A DNA stretch of 32,846 nt, taken from assembly GCA_963579025.1 (NCBI GenBank), contig CAUZFZ010000125.1:1-32846 (forward strand). Reading direction: 5' to 3'. Position numbers and translations under genes: made by a program. Shown piece by piece: positions 8,178 through 16,137 of the stretch. This DNA is from CAUZFZ01 sp963579025 (GTDB lineage Bacteria > Planctomycetota > Planctomycetia > Planctomycetales > Planctomycetaceae). The notes under the pieces are model-generated. The model saw only the letters and a list, made by a program, of their open reading frames with translations. It did not search any database and had not been told where the DNA came from. The number at the start of each line of letters is the position of its first letter. Within the stretch, counting starts at the first letter, position 1.

Positions 8178-10787
8178 TTACTTCGAGTTGAAGATGTTGC
8201 TGCCGATGATCAGGTGGACCAGATCGCCCAGACGATCATCCGTATTTCTGAATTGTGCAGTCAAGCGGTCAATGTCAGCACGGTCCCCAAAAGACAGTGG
8301 TCGGCCAAGTGCATAGGCTGTCATTTTATGCACCATAGCGTGGGCTAATTGATCTTGTCGGTCGGTGAGCAGATATCGCTTTAAGCCATCCATCCCTGCC
8401 AATGTCTGTTTGTTGAACAGTTGCGAAGTCGCATCGACAGGCTGGTTCTTGATTCCAGTCCGGTAGGCTCCGAGAGCATCGTAGTTTTCAAACGCGATCC
8501 CCCAGGGATCGATTCTTGCGTGACAAGAGATGCAGGCCGGTTTATTCCGGTGATCCGCGATCCGTTCTTTCAGAGTCATCTTCAGGATCTCCGGGTTCGT
8601 CAGGTCGACTTCCGGGACGTTCGGTGGTGGTGGTGGTGGCGGATCGTGGAGGATGCGTTCCAGCATCCAGACGCCACGCTTGAGAGGATGAGAATCCTTG
8701 CCGTCCGAGTTCATCGCCAGGACCGCAGCGCCTGTCAAAAGGCCGCCACGATTGGTCTGAGGCTCGATTGGCACATTGCGGAAATGAGGGCCATGAACGC
8801 CCGGAATCCGATAGTGTGCGGCAAGGCGTTCGTTGACCATGGCATAATCGGAATGAATGAACTCCATGATACTGCGGTTGTGTCTCAGGACTTCATAAAA
8901 AAAGGCAATGGGCTCTGCCTGCATGGCTTCTCTCAATGAGCTGTCAGTGACGTGAGTCACACTGTCCAAGCCATCCAGGCCAAGCCATTGCTGAACGAAG
9001 TTCCGGGAGAATCGTCTTGAACGAGGGTCCACCAGCATGCGTTTGACTTGAGTCGTCAAGACCTCTGGTTCTCTTAACTTCCCCTGCTCCGCGAGTTCCA
9101 GCAGTTCGTCGTCAGGAATACTTGACCACAGAAATACCGACAGACGGCTGGCCAGTTCCAGGTCACTGATCGTGCGAGGCGTTTCAGGAGCGTCGGCAGC
9201 AACTCTTTGTGTCAGGTACAGAAACTCCGGAGTGGCCAGCGCTGTCGCCAGGACTTCCAGCATGGCATCTTCGAAATTCGAGAATCCTGGCCGGTACTCC
9301 GCAAACAGGGCCATGAACTGGTCCACCTCCTGCGAGGTGACGGGACGACGCCAGACTCGTCTCAGGAATCGAGTCAGCACTTCGCGGCCATAGATCTCCT
9401 CGTCGCCCTTGTTATCGCTTTCAACGAAAATGTCGGTATGAGTTTTCGGCGGCCACTGCTCGTAGAACGGAGCGCTGATTTCGATGTGATCGATCAGCAC
9501 ATGGAGTGGTTCTTCCCGGCCACTTGCATTGGAGACATTGTGTATGTGCAGGAATTCGTCCCGTCTTGGAAACGTTGTGGTCAGCTTCCGGAATGGGTTG
9601 CGCTGGATGTCACCCAGTGGAATATCGAAGTGGATGAACTGCGGGTCTTCTGCGGATGCCGTAACCGGAATGTCGCGTTCACTGATGACGTTGGAGAAGT
9701 TGGCGTTGTTACTGGTGTGGGCACTGAAAACCAGACGCAGGCTTGCATACTCGTCAGGATTTATGGTCGAACGCCCGGCTCGTATGCGAACGCGCATGAC
9801 CCCTTCGTCGGGAAGAAAGCGATCGAGATTCAGTTTCAACTCGTTGGATCGCGGGAGAACGAGAATAACGGGAGAAGCAGCGGGCGTTTGCCCCGCGACA
9901 GCCTCAGGCTGAGGCGTCGACTTTCCGCTGGAGAAGTGAATGCCCTTGCCTGTCTCTCGATTCAACAGGTGCTGTCGATTTCTGTTATTGCTGTAGCTCT
10001 TGTCAGTCTTATCGAATGTCTTTGCATTCTTTCCGGACGCCGCCCTGTCTAGCTCTTCCTGCATCGAGATGATGTAAGTGACGGCTTCGGGACGCTCGCC
10101 ACTCACGGTGGCTCGCTTTAAGGCTTTCAGTCCGATCTCACGATAGGTCTCGAACTGCATGGCTGACATCTGCAGCAAATCAGAACTGTTCTTGAAACCG
10201 TCCTCGGATGCCGTTTCCGGCGGCAACTTGTTCGCGAGGGGATAGGGCAAGCCGAGAAGGTCCTGGAGCGCGTAGTTGTATTCATACTTCGTGAGCCGGC
10301 GAAATGACGAGTGCTCCCTGGTGTTGCGACGTAGGACGGACGCCTTATTCAGCTCGTCGCTGAGCCAGTCAACTATGCCGCCGCGATCGGCATCCGCCAG
10401 TGCATAATCGGGCTCATCCTCAGGCGGCATCTCCGAATTGCTCAGGACGTTGTAGACCTCACGCCATCGCTCAACATCCGGACCCGTCAACAGGTCAGGA
10501 TTCAATTTGTCGACACGAAGTCTTCCCTCGGACTTTTCGGGACCATGACAGGCCAGGCAGCTCTTATTGAGGATCGGCCCGACCGACTCTTGAAAGTGAG
10601 CAAGATTCGCCTTTGGAATGGCGCCGGTGGCTGGCGCATCTGCCGAAGTGACTTTCAGGAATCGGGACTTCATGCGACCCAACTCTCTGGCCTTTTCCAA
10701 AGAGACTGGAGTCTCCTGATCATCGGCTGCCAGAATTGTGCTGGCGCCGCTGATGACCAGCAGGATGGTGATCTTCAGAGTCTTCAT
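8178..10787 (-). CDS. DUF1587/DUF1592/DUF1588/DUF1585 cytochrome-type exported protein
   Basis: This is a large planctomycete protein (869 residues from the chosen start). It begins with a Sec signal peptide (MKTLKITILLV, cleavage near ILAA). A PSCyt-like heme-binding segment follows, with CLACHG (C77, C80, H81). DUF1587 follows (around LTKYEYNYALQDLLGLPYPL), then the DUF1592 region and DUF1588, with the marker poly-proline run DPPPPPPPNVPEVD. The C-terminus has DUF1585 and a second CxxCH (CISCHARIDPWGIAFENYD). The open frame extends to 10826, but the extra 13 residues are polar and precede the signal peptide, so the ATG at 10787 is preferred. The exact role is unknown; heme binding and an exported redox role are inferred from the motifs. 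It is transcribed with the DUF1552 gene just downstream. Confidence 0.92.
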   Translation of the reverse strand: MKTLKITILLVISGASTILAADDQETPVSLEKARELGRMKSRFLKVTSADAPATGAIPKANLAHFQESVGPILNKSCLACHGPEKSEGRLRVDKLNPDLLTGPDVERWREVYNVLSNSEMPPEDEPDYALADADRGGIVDWLSDELNKASVLRRNTREHSSFRRLTKYEYNYALQDLLGLPYPLANKLPPETASEDGFKNSSDLLQMSAMQFETYREIGLKALKRATVSGERPEAVTYIISMQEELDRAASGKNAKTFDKTDKSYSNNRNRQHLLNRETGKGIHFSSGKSTPQPEAVAGQTPAASPVILVLPRSNELKLNLDRFLPDEGVMRVRIRAGRSTINPDEYASLRLVFSAHTSNNANFSNVISERDIPVTASAEDPQFIHFDIPLGDIQRNPFRKLTTTFPRRDEFLHIHNVSNASGREEPLHVLIDHIEISAPFYEQWPPKTHTDIFVESDNKGDEEIYGREVLTRFLRRVWRRPVTSQEVDQFMALFAEYRPGFSNFEDAMLEVLATALATPEFLYLTQRVAADAPETPRTISDLELASRLSVFLWSSIPDDELLELAEQGKLREPEVLTTQVKRMLVDPRSRRFSRNFVQQWLGLDGLDSVTHVTDSSLREAMQAEPIAFFYEVLRHNRSIMEFIHSDYAMVNERLAAHYRIPGVHGPHFRNVPIEPQTNRGGLLTGAAVLAMNSDGKDSHPLKRGVWMLERILHDPPPPPPPNVPEVDLTNPEILKMTLKERIADHRNKPACISCHARIDPWGIAFENYDALGAYRTGIKNQPVDATSQLFNKQTLAGMDGLKRYLLTDRQDQLAHAMVHKMTAYALGRPLSFGDRADIDRLTAQFRNTDDRLGDLVHLIIGSNIFNSK

Positions 10788-11426
10788 AGGCTGATTGTCG
10801 TTCCTGGCCAGTTCCGGCGTATGCACTGACGAACCGGCGATCGAACGGGAGGGACTGCCTGGGGGGATTCGAGGATGACTGTGCTTCGGCGGGGCGTGGC
10901 GCTTTCAAGGATGGTGGCCACGAGGCACAGAATCAGTATAGCAGTACCGAGCGATCGCAACGATAGGCGCTCGCATCGAGCAGGAGCTATTGCGGCGTTG
11001 CTGTCGCACACGGGTACGACCCGTCGGCTCTGCGACAGCGTTTGAAATGTGACCTGGGAACTTGAGGGCAGTGGGTCGAGAAGAGGATAATCGTCCAGAA
11101 CGCTATCGGATCGCTGCGTGATGAATGACAACTCACACGACGACTTGTTCAGCGAGTCTGAATCGAGATGTCGAAATCACCAACTTCAGGATCAAATGCC
11201 GAGCCGTGACATGCTCGGCAATGTCTGGGAATGGTGCCAGTCGCTTTGGGGCGGAGAAGCCCGTGCGTTCTCTTGAGAGCCTCGACAAGCTCGTCTTCTC
11301 TGTGTCTCGGCTCAGTCCGACAACCGCATAGCTATTCAGCGGTGGGGAGATACTATGTGCCGAGAACGTCAAGCCGGTCTGACGGAGCTGAGAGGAACAT
11401 TCGTTTTCAATCACGGAGAAACACAG
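10788..11426. other. Gene-poor region with a relic gene
   Basis: This stretch should contain the promoter of the DUF1592/DUF1552 operon at its left end. A minus-strand frame (10784-11131) contains one hydrophobic segment (LGTAILILCLVATIL), but it overlaps the start of the operon, lacks a ribosome-binding site and matches nothing I know, so I do not call it. The relic of a formylglycine-generating enzyme is listed separately. Nothing else is recognisable. Confidence 0.5.
11208..11276 (+). pseudogene. Relic of a formylglycine-generating-enzyme (SUMF1-like) domain
   Basis: One reading frame encodes DMLGNVWEWCQSLWGGEARA and then meets a stop. DMxGNVWEWC is the hallmark of the FGE-sulfatase (SUMF1/EgtB-like) fold. 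Upstream in the same frame the sequence is no longer family-like, and the expected following segment (RGGSW...CRSA..R..GFR) is not seen in any frame. It is therefore a short decayed remnant, not a gene. FGE enzymes convert the active-site Cys of sulfatases to formylglycine, so the sulfatase at 20728 must rely on another copy in the genome. Confidence 0.55.
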
Positions 11427-11534
11427 ATGGGTGATACGGGAAGTAAAGACAAAGGCAAAAGGGAACAACAGAAAAAGGCCCAGCTTAGTCCAAAGGAAAA
11501 ACGAAAGTTGAAAAAAGACAAGAAGAACAAATAA
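11427..11534 (+). CDS. Small Lys-rich hypothetical protein
   Basis: A 35-codon ORF starts MGDTGSKDKGKREQQ, continues KKAQLSPKEKRK and ends KKDKKNK. It is extremely basic and hydrophilic, with almost no hydrophobic residues. GGAG lies about 8 nt before the ATG. The composition differs sharply from the flanking GC-rich DNA: the codons are A-rich (AAA/AAG/GAA). I do not recognise a family with confidence. A nucleic-acid-binding or ribosome-associated role could be guessed from charge alone, but nothing proves it. Its isolation, good ribosome-binding site and clean reading frame support a real gene. Confidence 0.5.
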   Translation: MGDTGSKDKGKREQQKKAQLSPKEKRKLKKDKKNK

Positions 11535-11910
11535 CTACGCACCGCTATCCACCGTCAAGGTTCAATTGCAAGGTAGTTGCTTGATAAAGACCTCAAAGGT
11601 GGTGGAGTTTCTCCCCGTAACGATCGTGAATCCGGCTCAACGACGAGTGGCCCGACACGTCATCGTCTGGCGACAGACGGCAGTACCAGCGGTAGGCCAT
11701 ATTGCAATGGACATTACTTCATAGAGACGTCTGTGCTTCGTGATGCCGTAGCCCACCAATTGCATTTGGAAGACACTTCCGGATCGATCGACGGCAAAGA
11801 GCAGATGACGTGATCGGCCAACGCGACCGAAGAAGCAAAGGGGTCGCAGCTCATTCTTTCCGAGGTCTCTCCAACGCTTACGAATTAGCAACTGCGACAA
11901 GGATTCAGTC
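11535..11910. other. Intergenic, nothing recognised
   Basis: Several short frames on both strands overlap one another here, including a 91-codon minus-strand frame ending at 11637. None has family resemblance or a good start. The promoter of the methyltransferase gene is probably in the right half, but I cannot place it. Confidence 0.4.
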
Positions 11911-12765
11911 ATGAGCGGCCCTGGCTCGTCAGACCAGCGTATCGACTACACGGCTGTTCGGCGCTATTTTCACGCGGCGGGCAGTGATACCGCAGCGACC
12001 GCCAGCTATATGGCCCACGAGCAGAATCTTCCCGAAAACTCTGTTCGTTACCGCCTGCGAAAAGAGATCGAGACGATCGCCGATTGGCTGGAGGTGGTGC
12101 CCCGGGCGGGCAGAGTACTTGATGTCGGTTGCGGCGCAGGAGCATGGACCAAGGTCTTTGCAGACCGGTACGACAGCGTCGTTGGAATCGAACAAAGCCC
12201 ATCCATGGTGGTGGCAGCCCAGACGCTCCTGGCTCCCTGCCCCAGCGCGAAGATTGTTGAAGGTGATATACGAGAGGATCTCCCCGATGGTCCCTTCGAT
12301 CTGATTTTTCTCGGGGGCCTATGCATGTATCTGAACGACCTCGATGTGGTAACAATACTTCGTTCGCTCATGGACCGTCTTGCCGCTGGGGGATCGATCG
12401 TTCTCCGCGAATCGACCGTGCCAAAAGGAATAGTGACCGCTCGCGGCGACTACCAGGCGGTCTATCGAAACGTGAGTCTTTACCAGGACCTGTTTCGGGA
12501 AGCGGGTTTCCCGACGTCCGAATTTCGTCGCAACTACGCATACACGAGCATGGAAGTCGCAGTGGAGTTGGTGGAGACACGGCGAAAGTACCTGCGCTTC
12601 CTGCCGTCGCAGTCCCCATTCCTTGGGACTCTTACCTGGTATTCGTTGAGGGCAATCGCTCCACTCAGTTTCTGGTTATTGCCCCGTGTTCTGTCACGAC
12701 TCCAGATCAAGTGGCCCCGCCTGCAAAACCACTTTTTCCGATTGCGTTCTCCGGAATCGATCTGA
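11911..12765 (+). CDS. Class I SAM-dependent methyltransferase
   Basis: The 284-residue protein has a Rossmann methyltransferase domain. Motif I is VLDVGCGAGAW (69-79), followed by an acidic residue after strand 2 (VVGIEQS, E94) and motif post-III-like LAAGGSIVLRE. AAGGA lies about 7 nt before the ATG. The C-terminal third (LTWYSLRAIAPLSFWLLPRVLSRL, residues about 231-254) is hydrophobic or amphipathic and could touch the membrane. The gene is convergent with the phospholipid-type operon at 12775-15391, separated by 9 bp. That context makes a lipid or amino-alcohol headgroup substrate a reasonable guess, but small-molecule methyltransferases with this core act on many substrates and the sequence does not fix it. 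Confidence 0.85.
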   Translation: MSGPGSSDQRIDYTAVRRYFHAAGSDTAATASYMAHEQNLPENSVRYRLRKEIETIADWLEVVPRAGRVLDVGCGAGAWTKVFADRYDSVVGIEQSPSMVVAAQTLLAPCPSAKIVEGDIREDLPDGPFDLIFLGGLCMYLNDLDVVTILRSLMDRLAAGGSIVLRESTVPKGIVTARGDYQAVYRNVSLYQDLFREAGFPTSEFRRNYAYTSMEVAVELVETRRKYLRFLPSQSPFLGTLTWYSLRAIAPLSFWLLPRVLSRLQIKWPRLQNHFFRLRSPESI

Positions 12766-12774
12766 CGCCCGGAC

Positions 12775-13485
12775 TTACGGCATGTCGCTCCAAAGTCGCC
12801 ATCCATACACAGCAGTCAGTGATACGACGTAAACGGCAAACACGTAATACCAGCGGCCACCAGCCTTGGGCATTCGGAATGGCATGACGCTCAGGGCGGC
12901 GATCATCACTATCGCAACGTACAGGACCATGGCGAACGTGGTTCGTCCTAACACGCCTTCGAGTAAGAACACCAACGCTACCAGGATAACGTTGTGATCG
13001 ATCGGAAGGCCCAGGTAGCTCGATTCGTCTGCGAGACCAAACACATTGAAGTAGCTGAGTCGTAGTACTCCGCCGGCGATCAGCGCAAATGCGCCTGGAA
13101 TGAACCACGGACTGAACTCGCCGATACTTAAGAGGAGGATCGCAGGGGCAACACCGCTACTGACGATGTCAACCAATGAGTCAAGCTGCCCTCCCAAAGC
13201 TCGGAGTTCATCCGTCCGACCCTTGGTACGGCGTGCGATCGGGCCGTCAAACCAGTCAAAGAAAGTTGCCCAGAGAAGTGCGATAACCGCCGCCGAGAAG
13301 ACTTCTTGCACGGCGAAGTAGATCCCGAGCACGCCGCAGAACAGACCGGCCAGCGTGACGGCGTTAGCGGGATCGCAAGCGTGCGCGACTATGCTCCCGC
13401 GACAGGAATGGCCCGTAGAGTCGTCGTCCGTCGCAACGCCTTGAGTGTGATCAGCGTCGATTTCTCGGGGGGATTCGTCATCCAT
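12775..13485 (-). CDS. CDP-alcohol phosphatidyltransferase family membrane protein
   Basis: This integral membrane enzyme (236 residues) transfers a phospho-alcohol between a CDP-activated donor and an acceptor alcohol. The full family signature is present: D77-x2-D80-G81-x2-A84-R85 in DWFDGPIARR, then G98-x3-D102-x3-D106 in GGQLDSLVD. Several hydrophobic helices surround it, starting near residue 42 and ending just before the C-terminus. The first 35 residues are acidic and cytosolic. Relatives include phosphatidylserine synthase, phosphatidylglycerophosphate synthase and choline/ethanolamine phosphotransferases, and the motif does not separate them. The ATG overlaps the stop of the upstream fusion gene by 8 bp, implying translational coupling. 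A donor made by that enzyme, such as a CDP-amino-alcohol, is therefore the best hypothesis. Confidence 0.9.
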   Translation of the reverse strand: MDDESPREIDADHTQGVATDDDSTGHSCRGSIVAHACDPANAVTLAGLFCGVLGIYFAVQEVFSAAVIALLWATFFDWFDGPIARRTKGRTDELRALGGQLDSLVDIVSSGVAPAILLLSIGEFSPWFIPGAFALIAGGVLRLSYFNVFGLADESSYLGLPIDHNVILVALVFLLEGVLGRTTFAMVLYVAIVMIAALSVMPFRMPKAGGRWYYVFAVYVVSLTAVYGWRLWSDMP

Positions 13486-15391
13486 CGACGTTTGTTACTT
13501 CGGCCGAAGATTCAATGATGGCCGCCAACGCTTCCGCGAGTTTACAGTTCTCAGCACCCGTCCGAGACGCGATCCGCAGGTATCGATCCGCATCCGGCAT
13601 GGTCTTTCTCGCGCAGTGCTTGATGAGAATGTTGTGCTCCACGAACAAGGCCCGAGTCACTTCGGGCCCACTTGGCGCATCATCTGGAAGACGGCAGAAG
13701 ACAAAGTTCGCGTCCGGCTTGTAAACGGTCATCCCGGATATGGCATTCAAATGCTGGTACAAATTATCTCGATCCGCGCGAACCAGGACACAGCTTTTGT
13801 CAAACTGCCTGCGATACCGCGGTGCCAGACGCAAGAACGATTCCGCAAGTCCATTGATGTTCCAGATCGGCACTTGACTACGTATTGCCTCAGCAAACTC
13901 TTTGTTAGCAGTCAACAAGTAGCCCAGCCGCAGCCCTCCGATCCCGAATGCTTTGCTCATGCTCTTGAGTATCACCAGATTCGGGTAGTTATCGATCTCG
14001 TTGCTCACGGTTGCGTGTTCAGGATCGCTCGCGAAATCGACGAAGGATTCATCGACAACAAGAGTGCAGTCCTGTCTCCCGAGTTTTTCTGCAAGTCGAC
14101 AAAGGTCGGCCCTCGGAACGGACATTGAGGTCGGGTTATTGGGAGTAACCACGACGGCGATACTGGCCTCGCAGCGAGCGGCCTCCTCGGCAAACGCATC
14201 GACATCCAACTGAAAGGATGGTGGGCCCAGTACAAAACGAACGAGTTTCTCCTCAGGCAGGACTTCCTCGTATTCGTTGAAGGAGGGGACAGGAACAATC
14301 ATCCGTCCCGTGACCTGGCTGGCGATAATCTTGATGAGCTCTGCAGCACCGTTGCTTACTACGACTTCTTTTTCAGGCTGGTTTATCAGCGCACCGACCA
14401 TACGGGCGAGGGGACTCTGAGCGACAGGATAGTTCAAGACCAGGTCGCAAATATGATTCTTGAAGTGAGTGAAGACCGCGTCCGGTGGGAAATAGAGGTT
14501 GTAGAGAAAGGCGTGGTCCACAAAATCGTAACGCCAGTATCCTCCGTGTTCGCCGGAGATGAATTCATAACGGCGTTCTTGCGTCGAGAACAGGTATTCA
14601 GCAGCAAGACGATCATTCTCGTCATCAATCTCATACCAAAGGAGATCGTCGCACTGGACAGCGCGCAGATCGTGTTTCCCGCGATGAGCCATTGCGTGGA
14701 GAATTGCCTCGTAGTACTCGTCAACCTCACCCGAAGCGATGTAGGCCTCGAGGTGCGGCACAAAGTACCGACGCAGGAAATCGCCGCGGAAGAGATAGAT
14801 GTTAACTGTCTTGGAGACCTTGGAATAATCGAAGTCCAGACCTTGCTCCCGAGCGTCCATCAGTGCTTGTACGTTGCCCGACTTGTTGACGCTCACGACG
14901 GTGCCGGACATCCAGGTCTGGTGCTGGGACACGGCTGCGAGGCTCCCAGTCTCATGCGAGAGCATTCGTTCGAGGAGGCGCCGCTCGAACAACACGTCGG
15001 CTTCTAACAACAGAACATCCTCAACGAGATGCTCGCGCGCAAGCCACAGCGAATAGATGTTGTTTGTGCTCTCGTATTTTTCAGATTCGATGTAGGTGAC
15101 CTGTAGAGCCTGGAAGGTGTCCCCGATGAGCTCGTAGATCTTCTCCTTGTGGTGTCCGACGACGATAACAACTTCAGTTACGCCAACATCACTGAGATGG
15201 GTCAGTGCGCTGACAAGAATCGGCACGTCACATACAGGCGCCAGACACTTGGGGAACTGCTGCGTAAAGGGCTGCAAACGATCGCCAATCCCGGCCGCAA
15301 GGATGATCGCCTTGCGAACAAGTGTACGGCGAACTTCAACCGTATCGTCGCGAACGGGAGAACGGCTGGTAGACATGGGGATTTGCGTCAT
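13478..15391 (-). CDS. Fusion: LicC-like cytidylyltransferase + HisC/CobD-like PLP enzyme
   Basis: This two-domain cytosolic protein (637 residues) starts with a sugar-phosphate-type nucleotidyltransferase. Its signature GIGDRLQPFTQQFPK lies at about 34-48, with TNNIYSLWLAREHL and a metal-binding LLLEADVLF; these fit LicC-type CTP:phosphocholine cytidylyltransferases. From about residue 285 a fold-type I PLP enzyme follows: SNGAAELI, the TPNNPT motif (416-421), D447 in VVDESF, Schiff-base K480 in SMSKAFGIGGLRLGY, and a C-terminal carboxylate-binding Arg (about 610) in RIASRTGAEN. That pattern fits the HisC/CobD group, which includes histidinol-phosphate aminotransferases and phospho-amino-acid decarboxylases. 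The frame opens at a GTG (15403), but AAAGGTGA lies about 8 nt before the ATG at 15391, which I prefer. It is coupled to the gene at 13485. Making a CDP-activated amino alcohol is inferred. Confidence 0.88.
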   Translation of the reverse strand: MTQIPMSTSRSPVRDDTVEVRRTLVRKAIILAAGIGDRLQPFTQQFPKCLAPVCDVPILVSALTHLSDVGVTEVVIVVGHHKEKIYELIGDTFQALQVTYIESEKYESTNNIYSLWLAREHLVEDVLLLEADVLFERRLLERMLSHETGSLAAVSQHQTWMSGTVVSVNKSGNVQALMDAREQGLDFDYSKVSKTVNIYLFRGDFLRRYFVPHLEAYIASGEVDEYYEAILHAMAHRGKHDLRAVQCDDLLWYEIDDENDRLAAEYLFSTQERRYEFISGEHGGYWRYDFVDHAFLYNLYFPPDAVFTHFKNHICDLVLNYPVAQSPLARMVGALINQPEKEVVVSNGAAELIKIIASQVTGRMIVPVPSFNEYEEVLPEEKLVRFVLGPPSFQLDVDAFAEEAARCEASIAVVVTPNNPTSMSVPRADLCRLAEKLGRQDCTLVVDESFVDFASDPEHATVSNEIDNYPNLVILKSMSKAFGIGGLRLGYLLTANKEFAEAIRSQVPIWNINGLAESFLRLAPRYRRQFDKSCVLVRADRDNLYQHLNAISGMTVYKPDANFVFCRLPDDAPSGPEVTRALFVEHNILIKHCARKTMPDADRYLRIASRTGAENCKLAEALAAIIESSAEVTNVDG

Positions 15392-15403
15392 CCGGCGTTT
15401 CAC

Positions 15404-16137
15404 CTTTGCAGATTTCGAGGTTCGGTTACTGGATTAATGTGTAGTATTCGGTAACTCGCAGTAAGATGGGGCTCTCGTTTCTTTCCTGGTGACAACCGCG
15501 ACCCGGAGGAGAATGTCGCTCCTTTGGCCGGAGTCCGCTCGGAAACCGAATGTGTTGCCAATGCGGGGAATCGGTCACTCAGTACGGTTGCCACCACGCA
15601 GAGTCGAGAATCTGGCGTCCGTGGTCCGTGTCGTCACGGCTAATCACTCACCTGATGATACCGCCAGGACGGCTCCGGAACGAGGGTCCCCTCCCGGCGG
15701 CTCCTTTCTTGCGGTTCCCGGTACTCGTCAATCGGCGGTCTGTGGCAGACAGTCGGCGTCAGTTTGCGGGATGTTTCTTGCGCCGCAGCGTAAGCGGCGG
15801 TGTCGCCTCAAACGGGAGGATCTCCATGGCCACCTTTGCGCCTGGCGACGATGTCGACGCGTATTGCGGCGAATTCAGGGATCGGAAAAGTCGTGACCTT
15901 TCGTTCGGTTACCGGCGAAGAAAATATGAGGGGCGTGAAGCGGGACTGGTTCGCTTCTGAGGCGTAAGTGGCCGGGCGGCAACGATAGGGATCGTCTCAA
16001 AAACCCGTGGCGAGTACCTCGCGTCGAAAAAGGACCGTTTCTTCGGACTGGCTGCGGACCGGTACAGGAATTCAAGGCACCCCACGGGTCGGGTCGATCG
16101 ATTCTGTGCTGTGAGAGCAGTCGATTTCACGCACCGG
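15404..16137. other. Long intergenic region
   Basis: This 730-bp gap lies upstream of the fusion gene and beyond the end of the gene at 16138. It should hold the promoter of the two-gene operon at its left end. Overlapping plus-strand frames (15489-15896 and 15550-15960) are Arg/Pro/Gly-rich and look non-coding, except possibly the small ORF at 15826. I see no strong terminator or repeat. Confidence 0.5.
15826..15960 (+). CDS. Possible 44-residue small protein
   Basis: The ATG at 15826 is preceded at good distance by GGGAGGAT, one of the best ribosome-binding sites in the region. The product begins MATFAPGDDVDAYCGEF and ends GREAGLVRF; the rest is strongly basic (KYEGRE, RRRK). The first 14 residues look protein-like and the remainder less so, so this could be the start of a frameshifted longer gene. 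No family is recognised and no neighbour suggests a role. Confidence 0.3.
   Translation: MATFAPGDDVDAYCGEFRDRKSRDLSFGYRRRKYEGREAGLVRF

Noticed and set aside
9207..10052. 281-codon plus-strand frame
   Set aside because: Antisense to the DUF1592-type gene, with no domain or start signal of its own.
10784..11131. 115-codon minus-strand frame with one hydrophobic segment
   Set aside because: It overlaps the start of the DUF1592 operon, has no ribosome-binding site and matches no family.
11637..11912. 91-codon minus-strand frame as a transposase remnant
   Set aside because: I found no motif of any known transposase in it or in neighbouring frames.
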